Source of the DNA: Sulfurifustis variabilis
GTDB lineage: Bacteria > Pseudomonadota > Gammaproteobacteria > Acidiferrobacterales > Sulfurifustaceae
DNA: 64,000 nt
Assembly (NCBI RefSeq): GCF_002355415.1
Contig: NZ_AP014936.1
Span: 2,170,001 to 2,234,000, forward strand
Direction: 5' to 3'
In this document: one piece after another, positions 47,357 to 55,955 of the stretch
How the letters are laid out: each line of letters opens with the position of its first letter
Numbering within the stretch: the stretch's first letter is position 1
Program-made: the position numbers and the translations under genes
Notes under the pieces: generated by a model
The model's database searches: none
Told to the model about the DNA's origin: nothing
The model's input: the letters and a program-made list of their open reading frames with translations, nothing else

Positions 47357-47725
47357 TCACGAACCCTCGCGCTCGCCCCGGTAGACGCAACCTGCGGTGC
47401 AGGTCTCGCGAACCGTGATTTCCGCGAGGAGCGGCAGCGCCGGCTGCAAGCGATCCCAGATCCAGCGGGCGAGGTTCTCGCTCGTCGGGTTCTCGAGCCC
47501 CGGGATCTCGTTCAGGTAGTGGTGATCGAGCTGCTCGTAGATCGGCTGGAACGCGCGGCCGATGTCGGCGAAGTCCTGCACCCAGCCGGCCGCCGGATCG
47601 ACCGGCCCGCGCACGCGCACCTCGACCCGGAAAGAATGGCCGTGCAGACGGCGGCATTTGTGGTTCTCGGGGACGTGCGGCAGCCGGTGGGCGGCTTCGA
47701 GGGTGAAAAGCTTGTAGATTTCCAC
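47357..47725 (-). CDS. queD: 6-carboxy-5,6,7,8-tetrahydropterin synthase
   Basis: 122 aa, PTPS family; makes the pterin intermediate of queuosine. Zinc ligands His in 'EAAHRLP' and 'LHGHSF', catalytic Cys in '[12 protein letters not shown]', Asp-His pair 'LDHHYLNE', and Glu in the C-terminal '[14 protein letters not shown]'. Complements tgt and queA at 24-26 kb. Confidence 0.94.
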   Translation of the reverse strand: MEIYKLFTLEAAHRLPHVPENHKCRRLHGHSFRVEVRVRGPVDPAAGWVQDFADIGRAFQPIYEQLDHHYLNEIPGLENPTSENLARWIWDRLQPALPLLAEITVRETCTAGCVYRGEREGS

Positions 47726-47826
47726 GTGCTGGGGCGAGGTTCGGCCGCGACGCAGTTTACTCCAAATCCCGGACCGTCACAGCCGCCGCACGACACGACC
47801 CTCCTGCGACCTCGCCTCTTCGGCGT

Positions 47827-47832
47827 TAGAAT
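47827..47832 (+). promoter_or_regulatory. Candidate -10 box for the rhodanese gene
   Basis: TAGAAT 28 bp before the ATG; CTGCGA 17 bp upstream is a weak -35. Confidence 0.35.
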
Positions 47833-47859
47833 GGTCGACTGTCCCTCCCCGAGAAACGA

Positions 47860-48675
47860 ATGACCCCGCCGCTGCTTCCGCGCCTCGTCGAACCGTTCGA
47901 ACTCCAGGCGCGCCTGGGCGAGGTCCGGCTGCTCATCGTGGACATGAGCCGGCGCGAAACCTACCTGGAGTCGCACATCCCGGGCGCGGTCAACCTCGAT
48001 TACGCGGCACTCGTCCGCGCCGAACCGCCGGCACAGGGACTGCTTCCCGACGAGTCCCGGCTGAGCGAGCTGTTCAGCGCGCTCGGCCTCACGCCGGACA
48101 GTCACGTGGTCGCTTACGACGAGGAAGGCGGATCGCGGGCAACACGGCTGGTCTGGACGCTCGACGTCCTGCGTCACCCGACCGCGTCGCTGCTGAACGG
48201 CGGACTGCTCGCCTGGGAGCACGAGGGACGTCCCCTCGAATCGGGGGAACGCGTGCCGCGGCGCTCGGACTACCGGGCCACGATCGAACCTTCGCTGCTC
48301 GCGGACAAAGAGTGGATCCTCGCGCATCTGCACGATCCGGAAATCGTGCTGCTCGACACGCGCAGCCCGGCGGAGCATCAGGGGACGGTGCTCCGGGCCG
48401 CCCGCGGCGGGCACATCCCGGGGGCCGTGAACTTCGATTACGTGAATGCGATGGACCGCGCCCGCGATCTGCGGTTGCGCGACGAGCACGCCCTCCGGCG
48501 TGAGCTGTCGGATCTGGGCGTGACGCCCGACAAGGAGGTCGTGGTGTACTGCCAGACGCACCACCGCTCGTCGCACACCTACTTCGTGCTCAAGCATCTG
48601 GGATTTCCGCGCGTGCGCGCCTACCCCGGGTCGTGGTCGGAATGGGGCAATCTTCCCGACACCCCTATCGAATGA
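47860..48675 (+). CDS. Two-domain rhodanese (thiosulfate/3-mercaptopyruvate sulfurtransferase)
   Basis: 271 aa. An inactive N-terminal rhodanese domain (about residues 1-130, 'DMSRRETYLESHIPGAVNLDY') and an active C-terminal one ('DTRSPAEHQG', 'GGHIPGAVNFDYV', then the catalytic loop 'VVYCQTHHRSSHTY' with Cys about residue 231). The loop CQTHHRS resembles neither the classic CRxGx[R/T] nor CG[S/T]GVT exactly, so the donor is uncertain. ATG at 47860. Confidence 0.92.
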   Translation: MTPPLLPRLVEPFELQARLGEVRLLIVDMSRRETYLESHIPGAVNLDYAALVRAEPPAQGLLPDESRLSELFSALGLTPDSHVVAYDEEGGSRATRLVWTLDVLRHPTASLLNGGLLAWEHEGRPLESGERVPRRSDYRATIEPSLLADKEWILAHLHDPEIVLLDTRSPAEHQGTVLRAARGGHIPGAVNFDYVNAMDRARDLRLRDEHALRRELSDLGVTPDKEVVVYCQTHHRSSHTYFVLKHLGFPRVRAYPGSWSEWGNLPDTPIE

Positions 48676-48871
48676 AAGGCCAGACGCTCCGGCTGTCGCC
48701 GTGGGATTCCGCCGTCGGGACGGCGGCCGTGTCATGGGTTACCAACAGCGCGTAGACGTCGCCCACGTACACCATGGCCGCCGCCTGCCGCATGCCGGCG
48801 TCCGTTTCGGCACATTCCGTTTCCGCTTGCCGGATGAGGTCCAGAGCGAAATCGAGTAGACCGGATTGCAT
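48665..48871 (-). CDS. Small protein of unknown function (68 aa)
   Basis: ATG at 48871 with GGAGG 7 bp upstream, which strongly supports translation. Mostly helical at the N-terminus ('LLDFALDLIRQAETECAE'), no membrane segment, no family recognised. Its end overlaps the rhodanese 3' end by 11 bp, tail to tail. Confidence 0.55.
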   Translation of the reverse strand: MQSGLLDFALDLIRQAETECAETDAGMRQAAAMVYVGDVYALLVTHDTAAVPTAESHGDSRSVWPFIR

Positions 48872-48965
48872 CGCGCCACCTCCGCGCCGCGACGGGCTGC
48901 GCTGATTTCTCTGTACATGGAGGGCAGCAAGGAGCGTGCCACCCGCCGGAGCGCTTGCGTCGCGC

Positions 48966-48974
48966 TGGTATGAT
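48966..48974 (+). promoter_or_regulatory. Extended -10 promoter element upstream of the host-attachment-family gene
   Basis: TGGTATGAT (TGn plus TATGAT), 36 bp before the ATG at 49011; no strong -35. Confidence 0.4.
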
Positions 48975-49010
48975 GCAATGTCGGTACGGAAAACACAGAC
49001 GGGGACAGCG

Positions 49011-49454
49011 ATGGACAGAACCTGGATAGTGGTCGCGCACCGCGGCGGAGCGCGTATCTTCGCCGCGGGCCAGTCCGGCAAGGGGATGGATCTGGTGACG
49101 GAGCTGGAGCACCCGGCCGGCAAGCTCAAGAACCAGGACATCGACAGCGACAAGCAGGGTCGGGCATTCGAACGGCGGGGCGCGGGGCGCCATGCCTATA
49201 CGCGCGAGCAGGAACCGACGGAGCACGTCGCGGCGCAGTTCGCGAAACAGATCGCGACCGTCCTGGAGGACGCTCGCACGGCACGGACGTACGAGCGGCT
49301 GGCGCTGGTTGCCGAACCGCGCTTCCTCGGCATGCTCCGCGCGGCGCTGAGTCCTTCGGTCGCCGCGCTGGTAACCGCGACGCTCGACAAGGACCTTGGC
49401 GGCATCGAGGAACGGGACCTGCCTCGGCACCTCACCGAGATCCTGTCCCCGTAA
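49011..49454 (+). CDS. Host_attach-domain protein
   Basis: 147 aa, matching the proteobacterial 'protein required for attachment to host cells' family, which belongs to the eRF1/baeRF-like fold group. Strings: 'WIVVAHRGGARIF', 'LVTELEHPAGKLKNQDIDSD' and 'RLALVAEPRFLGMLRAAL'. The name is historical; in a free-living organism it may be a stress or ribosome-related protein. The ATG at 49011 is preceded by GGGGACA; the frame extends upstream without a good start. Confidence 0.82.
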   Translation: MDRTWIVVAHRGGARIFAAGQSGKGMDLVTELEHPAGKLKNQDIDSDKQGRAFERRGAGRHAYTREQEPTEHVAAQFAKQIATVLEDARTARTYERLALVAEPRFLGMLRAALSPSVAALVTATLDKDLGGIEERDLPRHLTEILSP

Positions 49455-49550
49455 TCAGGGAGCGAGCGCCGGACCGGAGCGTGGCGAACAGCGCTTCCGG
49501 ACATGGAGCGCGAAATCGAGCGTCATCGGGGACTCCTCGGCCCGGCGCCT

Positions 49551-50720
49551 TCAGGGGCGGGCGGGCCTGTCTTCGAGGTACGCCTTCAACCGCCGCACCG
49601 CCTCCTCGAGGTTCTCGAGGGTGTTCGCGTACGAGAATCGCACGTGGCGTCGAGCGGCATGCTCGCCGAAGTCGATGCCGGGCGTGATCGCTACTCCCGT
49701 CGCCGTCAAGACTTCGCGAGCGAACGCCTCGCTGTCGTCCGTGAAGCGACTGCAGTCGGCGTACACATAGAACGCGCCCTCCGGCGACGCCGGAACGCCG
49801 AATCCCAGATCGCACAACGCGGGCACCAGGTAGTCGCGCCGCTCCCTGAATACGCCGCGCCGCCGCTCCAGTTCCACCTTCACTTCGGGCTCGAAGGCCG
49901 CGAGTGCGGCGTACTGCGCCGGGGTGTTGACGGAGATGTAGAGATTCTGGGCGAGGCGCTCGAGCGCAGGCACGTACTCCGCCGGAGCGACGAGCCAGCC
50001 GATCCTCCAGCCGGTCATGCCGTAATACTTCGAGAAGCTGTTGACGACGAAGATGTCCGGCCCGAGCGCGAGGGCGCTCTCGGCGTCGATCCCGTACGTG
50101 AGTCCGTGGTAGATCTCGTCGACGACGAGCGCGCCGCCCAGAGCGGAAACCGTCCGTGCGATTCGCGCCATCTCCCCGCGCGCGACCATCGTCCCCGTAG
50201 GGTTCGCCGGCGACGCCACGAGGGCGGCGACGGTACGGTCGGTCCAGCGCGATCGCAACTGCTCCGCGCTCGCCTGGTAGTTCGTTTCGGGGCCGACCGG
50301 CACGGGCCGCGGATCGCCCTCGAACAATCGCACGAAGTGGCGATTGCAGGGATAGCCGGGATCGGACAGCAGCACCCCGTCGCCGGGATTCACGAGCGCG
50401 CCGAGCGCGAGCAACAGCGCACCCGACGCGCCGGGCGTGACCACGATGCGCGACGGATCGGGCCGATGCGCCGCCGGGTAGCTCGCCGCAATCGCTTCCC
50501 GCAGCGCATCGAGTCCGAGCGCCGGCAGGTACGACGTGCGCCCCGCCGCAAGGGCGCGGACGCCGGCCTGCACGATGCCGTCCGCCGTGGGAAAGTCCGG
50601 TTCGCCGATCTCGAGATGAATGACGGAGCGCCCCTGCGCCTCGAGCGACCGGGCCCGGGCGAGGACCTCCATCACCCGGAAGGGCGCGATGCGGTCGAGG
50701 CGGGCGGCGGGCCGAGTCAC
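49551..50720 (-). CDS. PLP-dependent aminotransferase, class I
   Basis: 389 aa, fold type I. 'LEIGEPDFPTADGIV', 'SYLPALGLDALREAIA', 'GALLLALGALVNPGDGVLL', 'VASPANPTGTMV', Asp-containing 'LVVDEIYHGLTY', PLP Lys in 'NSFSKYYGMTGWRIGWLV' (about residue 230) and Arg in 'HVRFSYAN'. Aspartate/aromatic/alanine aminotransferase-like; substrate not determinable. The GTG at 50720 overlaps the cbbY stop (GTGA), fixing the start; the long frame upstream is a shadow. Confidence 0.92.
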   Translation of the reverse strand: MTRPAARLDRIAPFRVMEVLARARSLEAQGRSVIHLEIGEPDFPTADGIVQAGVRALAAGRTSYLPALGLDALREAIAASYPAAHRPDPSRIVVTPGASGALLLALGALVNPGDGVLLSDPGYPCNRHFVRLFEGDPRPVPVGPETNYQASAEQLRSRWTDRTVAALVASPANPTGTMVARGEMARIARTVSALGGALVVDEIYHGLTYGIDAESALALGPDIFVVNSFSKYYGMTGWRIGWLVAPAEYVPALERLAQNLYISVNTPAQYAALAAFEPEVKVELERRRGVFRERRDYLVPALCDLGFGVPASPEGAFYVYADCSRFTDDSEAFAREVLTATGVAITPGIDFGEHAARRHVRFSYANTLENLEEAVRRLKAYLEDRPARP

Positions 50721-51502
50721 GGTCCGGCGTGCAGCCGGCGCAACGCCGGGACATCGACCAGATCGAAGCCGTTCAGGCCGGGCGGGGCCAGCACACGACA
50801 GGGCCGGTCGCGATCGCCCAGGTGATCGAGGACGGCGAGGGCGTCGCGGAAGTCGTGATCCCGGCTGTAGTCGGTCGGCGTCACGATCGTGGGGAGACCT
50901 GCCGCGGTCGCCGCGCGCAGCCCGTTCTCGGAGTCCTCGAAGGCGAGGCAGGCCTCGGCGGGGAGCCCGAGGCGTTCGAGTACATAATAGTAGATATCGG
51001 GCGCCGGCTTTTTCGCGGGGACCACATCGCCCGCTCCGATCACCGCGAACCAGGATTCGGCATCGCGGCCGAAACCGGCCGCGAGCAGCGCCGTCACGTT
51101 TGCCGGCGTAGTGGTGGTGGCGATCGCGAGCCGGAGGCCCTCCGCCCTCGCCTCTTCGATGAGGCGCCGCACGCCATGGCGGAACGGAATGCCGGGGTCC
51201 GCGAGGAGCGCGGTGTAGTGCCGGGTCTTCGCCGCGTGGAGGCGAGCGATCAGCGCATCGGGCGCAGGCAACCGCGACAATTCCTCCGGTCGATGACGCT
51301 CGAGATAATGACGGATGCGTTCCTTGCCCCCGGTCACCGCCAGCAGGTCCCCGTAGAGCGCCGGATCCCACGCCCAGTCGAGCCCTGCCTCCGCGAAGGC
51401 GCGATTGAAGGCGAGCCGGTGCCCGTCGCGCTCGGTATCGGCGAGCGTTCCGTCGACGTCGAAGATCAGGGCCCGGAGCGGCGGGCGTGTATGCGGAGCC
51501 AT
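50717..51502 (-). CDS. cbbY: CbbY-type HAD phosphatase
   Basis: 261 aa. HAD motif I 'LIFDVDGTLADTERDGHRLAFN' (nucleophile and acid Asp), cap-domain 'LLAVTGGKERIRHYL' which is specific to CbbY, motif II Thr in 'IATTTTP', motif III Lys in 'PAKKPAPDIYYYVLERLG' and motif IV 'LAFEDSENGLRAATAAGLP'. In Calvin-cycle bacteria CbbY removes xylulose 1,5-bisphosphate, a Rubisco inhibitor. No Rubisco gene is in the window, so autotrophy is inferred. Confidence 0.88.
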   Translation of the reverse strand: MAPHTRPPLRALIFDVDGTLADTERDGHRLAFNRAFAEAGLDWAWDPALYGDLLAVTGGKERIRHYLERHRPEELSRLPAPDALIARLHAAKTRHYTALLADPGIPFRHGVRRLIEEARAEGLRLAIATTTTPANVTALLAAGFGRDAESWFAVIGAGDVVPAKKPAPDIYYYVLERLGLPAEACLAFEDSENGLRAATAAGLPTIVTPTDYSRDHDFRDALAVLDHLGDRDRPCRVLAPPGLNGFDLVDVPALRRLHAGP

Positions 51503-51567
51503 AAAATCCGTGCCGGCAATCGGCGATTAGCGTGCCCTGCCGGAGGCCGGCCGGGGCGGTTTTCCGG

Positions 51568-51596
51568 TTGCGACCCCTACCCCTTTCTGGTATAGA
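51568..51596 (+). promoter_or_regulatory. dksA promoter
   Basis: TTGCGA (51568-51573), 17-bp spacer, TATAGA (51591-51596), 60 bp before the dksA ATG. Good match. AGGAG precedes the ATG by 7 bp. Confidence 0.65.
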
Positions 51597-51656
51597 TTCG
51601 CGCTCATTTTTTCGGCCCGGTCGCGATTTTGGGCCCATTATCGCAGGAGTAGACGA

Positions 51657-52100
51657 ATGCCGGCCACCCGGAAAAGAAAGGAACCCGTTGCCGTCGCCTC
51701 GGGCATCAAGGCCTACGCGGCGAAGAAGGGCGAGAAGTACATGAACAAGAAGCAGCTCGAGCACTTCCGCGCGAAGCTGCTGGCGTGGCGCAAGGAGCTC
51801 CTCGACGAGCTCACCCGGACCGTGCACCAGATGCGCGACGAGCCGGAGAATCCGCCCGACCCGAACGATCGCGCGAGCCAGGAGACCGACATGTCCCTCG
51901 AGCTCCGCTCCCGCGACCGCGAGCGCAAGCTCATCAAGAAAATCGACGAGGCCATCCAGCGCATGGATGCGGGCGATTACGGCTACTGCGAGGTTTGCGG
52001 CGTCGAGATCGGTCTCGAGCGCCTCGAGGCGCGCCCCACCGCCGAGCTGTGCATCGACTGCAAGACGCTGGACGAGATCCGCGAGAAGCAGATGGGCTGA
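51657..52100 (+). CDS. dksA: RNA polymerase-binding transcription factor DksA
   Basis: Works with ppGpp on RNA polymerase through the secondary channel. 147 aa. Coiled-coil region (about residues 30-105) carrying the tip acidic residues in 'DPNDRASQETDMSLELRSRDRE'-like sequence, then a four-Cys zinc finger ('CEVCGVEIG', 'CIDCK'). Normal length. Confidence 0.96.
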   Translation: MPATRKRKEPVAVASGIKAYAAKKGEKYMNKKQLEHFRAKLLAWRKELLDELTRTVHQMRDEPENPPDPNDRASQETDMSLELRSRDRERKLIKKIDEAIQRMDAGDYGYCEVCGVEIGLERLEARPTAELCIDCKTLDEIREKQMG

Positions 52101-52128
52101 GCGCCCTTCGGCGCGCGGGGCGATCCGT

Positions 52129-53460
52129 TTGTCGAGCCTACTGATCCGGAACGCCCGCATCGCGCGCGAGGACGGCTCGACGCTCGCGGGTGACGTCTAT
52201 TGCGAGTCGGGCCTCATCCGCCGGATCGACTCGCACCTCTCCGTCAACGCCGACGAAACCATCGACGCGGCGGGTCACCTCCTCCTGCCCGGCGTCATCG
52301 ATCCCCACGTTCACTTTCGTGAACCCGGCAAGGAGTACAAGGAGGACCTGGCCAGCGGCTCGCGCGCGGCGGCGCGCGGCGGCGTCACGAGCTTCCTCGA
52401 AATGCCGAACACCACGCCCGCCACCGTCGATCAGGTCACGCTCGACGACAAGCTGGCGCGTGCGGCCCGCGCCTCCGTCGTCAATTACGGCTTCTTCATC
52501 GGCGCCACCCCGCGCAACCTCGAAGCGCTGAACGACGCCGGGCCGGCCTGCGGCATCAAGATCTTCATGGGCTGCTCCACCGGCGACCTGCTCGTCTCGG
52601 CCGACGAGGACCTCGAGCGCATCTTCGCCAACGGCACCCGTCCGATAGGCGTGCACGCCGAGGACGACGCCCGCCTGCACGAGCGCCGGAAACGCTTTTC
52701 CGGGCGCACCGATCCCGCGGTGCATTCCGAGATCCGCGACAACGAGTCGGCCGTGATCGCGACGCGCAAGGCGCTCGCGCTCTCGAAGAAGTACCGGCGC
52801 CGGCTGCACATTCTCCACATGTCGACGCGCGAGGAAGTCGAGCTGCTGCGGCGCGAGAAGCCGGCCTGGGTGCGGGCGGAGGTGATTCCCAATCACCTGC
52901 TGCTCGACACCAGCGAATACGCGCGCCAGGGCGCGCGCGTCCAGATGAATCCGCCCATCCGGAGTCGGGAGGACAACGAAGCGCTCTGGCAGGCGCTGCG
53001 CGACGGCATCATCGATTTTCTCGCGACGGACCACGCACCGCACACGCTGGCCGAAAAGGATCGCCCCTACCCCGAGGCGCCGTCCGGCATGCCGGGCGTC
53101 GAGACCGCGCTGCCGCTCATGCTCACGCAGGTGCGCGCCGGGCGCTGCACGCTCGCCGACATCCAGAAGTGGATGTGCCGGGGACCGGCCGAGGCCTACG
53201 GCATCGCGAACAAGGGCCGGATCGCGATCGGCTACGACGCCGATCTCGCGCTGGTCGACGTCGACACCCATCGACCGGTGCGGAACGACGAGCTCTACAC
53301 CCGCGCCGCGTGGTCGCCCTACGAGGGCCAAGAGCTCATTGGCTGGCCGCTCTGCACCATCGTGGGCGGCCGCATCGTCTACGAAGGCGGACGAATAAGG
53401 GAAGGGGTACGCGGACAGGCGCTGCGTTTCGGGCCGACGTCCGATCGGCCGGCCGCATGA
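52129..53460 (+). CDS. pyrC: Dihydroorotase (class I amidohydrolase type)
   Basis: Cyclises carbamoyl aspartate in pyrimidine synthesis. 443 aa. Metal site 'DPHVHFREPGKEYKEDLASG', Lys in 'GIKIFMGCSTGDLLV' (candidate carboxylated lysine), 'GVHAEDDARLHERRK', 'LHILHMSTREEVELL' and Asp-His in 'FLATDHAPHTLAEKDRPYP'. The TTG at 52129 is chosen because 'SSLLIRNARIAREDG' then aligns with the family start; it is 28 bp after dksA. It overlaps uppP (ATGA). Another cyclic amidohydrolase (for example allantoinase) is less likely, given the 'STGD' and 'MNPPIR' strings. Confidence 0.88.
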   Translation: MSSLLIRNARIAREDGSTLAGDVYCESGLIRRIDSHLSVNADETIDAAGHLLLPGVIDPHVHFREPGKEYKEDLASGSRAAARGGVTSFLEMPNTTPATVDQVTLDDKLARAARASVVNYGFFIGATPRNLEALNDAGPACGIKIFMGCSTGDLLVSADEDLERIFANGTRPIGVHAEDDARLHERRKRFSGRTDPAVHSEIRDNESAVIATRKALALSKKYRRRLHILHMSTREEVELLRREKPAWVRAEVIPNHLLLDTSEYARQGARVQMNPPIRSREDNEALWQALRDGIIDFLATDHAPHTLAEKDRPYPEAPSGMPGVETALPLMLTQVRAGRCTLADIQKWMCRGPAEAYGIANKGRIAIGYDADLALVDVDTHRPVRNDELYTRAAWSPYEGQELIGWPLCTIVGGRIVYEGGRIREGVRGQALRFGPTSDRPAA

Positions 53461-54251
53461 CCGCCTGGCTCGTGGTCCAGGCCGTGATCCTCGGCATCGT
53501 CGAGGGTCTGACCGAGTTCCTGCCGGTCTCCTCCACCGGTCACCTGATCATCGTCGGCGACGCGATGGGATTCACCGGCGAGCGCGCGAAGACCTTCGAG
53601 ATCTTCATCCAGCTCGGCTCCATCTTCGGCGTCATGTGGCACTACCGGACGAGGCTCGCGGATCTCGCGCTGCGGATCCACCGGCCGCCCGAGCGCCGCT
53701 TCGTGCTCAATCTGCTGCTCGCGTTCCTCCCGGCCGCGCTCGTCGGCCTGCTGCTCCACGGCGCGATCAAGGAGCACCTGTTCAATCCGTTCACCGTGGC
53801 GGGCGCGCTCGTCGCCGGCGGCGTCGTGATCCTGCTCATCGAGCGCCTTCCCCGCCGGGAGCGTGTCGCCACGCTCGACGCCATCCGCCCGATCGACGCG
53901 CTCAAGATCGGGATGGCGCAGACGCTCGCCCTGTTTCCCGGCGTCTCCCGGTCGGGGGCCACGATCATGGGGGGACTCGTCGCGGGGCTGTCGCGCAAGG
54001 CGGCGACCGAGTTCTCGTTCTTCCTCGCCATGCCGACCATGTTCGCCGCCACGCTCTACGCGCTTTACAAGGACCTCGGGCACCTCACCGGCGACCATCT
54101 CCTGCTGTTCGCGGCCGGTTTCGTCACGGCCTTTTTCAGCGCCCTGGTGGTCGTCCGCGCCTTTCTCGCTTATGTGGCGCGGCACACCTTCGTGCCCTTC
54201 GCGTACTACCGGATCGGCTTCGGCCTCCTGGTTCTCGCTTATTTCTGGTAG
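53457..54251 (+). CDS. uppP: Undecaprenyl-diphosphate phosphatase UppP (BacA)
   Basis: Recycles the cell-wall lipid carrier and gives bacitracin resistance. 264 aa, polytopic. The two inverted-repeat signature motifs are present: 'EGLTEFLPVSSTGHL' (about residues 17-31) and 'FPGVSRSGATIMGGL' (about 160). Start overlaps the dihydroorotase stop. Confidence 0.96.
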   Translation: MTAWLVVQAVILGIVEGLTEFLPVSSTGHLIIVGDAMGFTGERAKTFEIFIQLGSIFGVMWHYRTRLADLALRIHRPPERRFVLNLLLAFLPAALVGLLLHGAIKEHLFNPFTVAGALVAGGVVILLIERLPRRERVATLDAIRPIDALKIGMAQTLALFPGVSRSGATIMGGLVAGLSRKAATEFSFFLAMPTMFAATLYALYKDLGHLTGDHLLLFAAGFVTAFFSALVVVRAFLAYVARHTFVPFAYYRIGFGLLVLAYFW

Positions 54252-54344
54252 GGTTGCTTTGTATGTCCCCGGCCCTTGGGCTATGTTTCGAGGACGGGGT
54301 GCCCATCGATGTTTCAGAACGTCTCCGCCTACCGGGGGATCGCC

Positions 54345-55505
54345 ATGCCCGGTGACGCTGCCGTCGCCAGCAAGCCATGCGTGCTCGTCGTGGACGATTC
54401 GCGCGTCATTCGCCGCGCGGTCCAGAAGGTCCTGGCCGACGAGTTCCTCCTGATCGAGGCCGAGGACGGCGAGGCGGGCTGGAAGCATCTCCTCACCGAC
54501 GAACGCATCCAGGTGGTGATCAGCGACGTCGAGATGCCCAAGCTCGACGGGTACGCGCTCATCTGCCGCATTCGCGCCGCCGAGCAGACGCGCATGCGCG
54601 AGGTGCCGGTCATCATCATCACCGGCGCGGACGACGAGCAGACGCGCCAGCGCGCCTTCGCCTGCGGTGCGACCGATTTCGTCAGCAAGCCCATCGACGG
54701 CGTGCAGCTCCTCGCCCGCGCCCGGGCCCACGCCCGGCTCGATCAGACCATCCGCCGCCTCGAGGAAACCACCCGCACGCTCGAGGACGTGACGGCGGTC
54801 GACCCGCTCACCGAGCTCTACAGCCGGCGATATTTCCTTCAACGCGCCGAGCAGGACCTCGCCTACGCTCGGCGGCACAGGGAGCAGCTCTCCCTGATCC
54901 GCGTCGACATCGACGACTTCCGCAACATCTACAAGTCGCTCGGCGACGAGGCGACCGATCGGCTGCTCGTGTGGCTCGCCGGGATCCTGCGCTCGACGCT
55001 CCGGACCGAGGACACGATCGCCCGAATCCGCGCGGCCGAGTTCGCGATCCTCGCGCCGTCGACGGGACGCGACGCGGGCACGGCGCTTTGCGAACGCCTC
55101 CGGGCGGCCGCGGCGGAACGGCCGTTCGTCGAGGACCCGCATGCGCTCGCCATCACTCTGAGTCTCGGGCTCGTCACCGCAGGTCACGACGCGGCCGACG
55201 GACTCGAGGAGCTGCTGGCGCGCGCGGAAGAACGCCTCACGCTCGCCAAGGCGGCCGGCGGCAACCGGCTGAGCGTGGGTCACGAGGAAACGGTACCGCC
55301 GCCCGAGGAGGCGGTGATGGAAGTGCCCGATCTCGAGACGGCGTTGCGGATGCTCTGCGACGGCGAATCGGGAAAACTCGCCCCTTTTCTGCCGGACCTG
55401 CTCGCCCGCCTGATCCCCCTGCTCGAGTACGGTGACCGTCAGCTCGACCTCGACGCCGGCCCCGCGATCGAAGCCCTTCGGGAACGGCTCGGCGCTGTGA
55501 AATAA
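54345..55505 (+). CDS. Response regulator with degenerate GGDEF domain (PleD-like)
   Basis: 386 aa. Receiver domain (about residues 10-130): acidic pair 'LVVDDSRVIRR', phospho-acceptor Asp in 'VVISDVEMPKLDGYAL', Thr and Lys in 'IIITGADD' and 'FVSKPIDG'. GGDEF-fold domain (about 150-310, 'DPLTELYSRRYFLQRAEQ', 'DIDDFRNIYKSLGDEATDRLL'), but the active-site motif reads RAAEF instead of GGDEF, so diguanylate cyclase activity is unlikely. Helical tail of about 75 residues. Start at ATG 54345 with GGGGGA upstream; ATG 54309 is an alternative. Confidence 0.85.
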   Translation: MPGDAAVASKPCVLVVDDSRVIRRAVQKVLADEFLLIEAEDGEAGWKHLLTDERIQVVISDVEMPKLDGYALICRIRAAEQTRMREVPVIIITGADDEQTRQRAFACGATDFVSKPIDGVQLLARARAHARLDQTIRRLEETTRTLEDVTAVDPLTELYSRRYFLQRAEQDLAYARRHREQLSLIRVDIDDFRNIYKSLGDEATDRLLVWLAGILRSTLRTEDTIARIRAAEFAILAPSTGRDAGTALCERLRAAAAERPFVEDPHALAITLSLGLVTAGHDAADGLEELLARAEERLTLAKAAGGNRLSVGHEETVPPPEEAVMEVPDLETALRMLCDGESGKLAPFLPDLLARLIPLLEYGDRQLDLDAGPAIEALRERLGAVK

Positions 55506-55513
55506 TCGCGGCC

Positions 55514-55951
55514 ATGATCGGCGCCCCGACGTTCTACACGGCCCTCCAGGGCCGCTTCAGCGGCATCCTGCATTGGGAGGAACTGACCTCGTTCTGGGCG
55601 CTCCTGCGCGAACGCGCGGACAACGGCTGGTACATCTACGCCGTCGGCGAATCCGTTCCGGCCCGGCCGCGCTCCGGCGACGAGGTGAGGCGGTTCATCG
55701 ACGCGGTCGACGCCCTGCTGCGCGAGGACCATCGCGAGGACTACTGCGGCATCGTGTACACGGACAGCCGCGACGAACCGACGATCGTCAAGGTCTTCGA
55801 TCCGCACCACCTCGGGGTCTCGTGCGGCTTCAGCAAGAACCCGCCGCTGCCGGGGTGGATTCTTTCCCGCATCCCGCCGCTCCCGGTGAACGACAAGCGC
55901 GTGCTGCCCGAAGGCCGGCGCCGCTGGTGGCGCGCGCTCTGGTCGGACTGA
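55514..55951 (+). CDS. Conserved-looking protein of unknown function (145 aa)
   Basis: 8 bp after the response-regulator gene. Soluble, mixed alpha/beta, rich in Trp and aromatic residues ('HWEELTSFWALLRERADNGWYIY', 'CGIVYTDSRDEPTIVKVFDPHHLG'), ending in a basic 'RRRWWRALWSD'. The pattern of invariant-looking Cys, Gly and His suggests a real family, but I cannot name it. Followed 4 bp later by the YheT-like hydrolase. Confidence 0.75.
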   Translation: MIGAPTFYTALQGRFSGILHWEELTSFWALLRERADNGWYIYAVGESVPARPRSGDEVRRFIDAVDALLREDHREDYCGIVYTDSRDEPTIVKVFDPHHLGVSCGFSKNPPLPGWILSRIPPLPVNDKRVLPEGRRRWWRALWSD

Positions 55952-55955
55952 CCGC

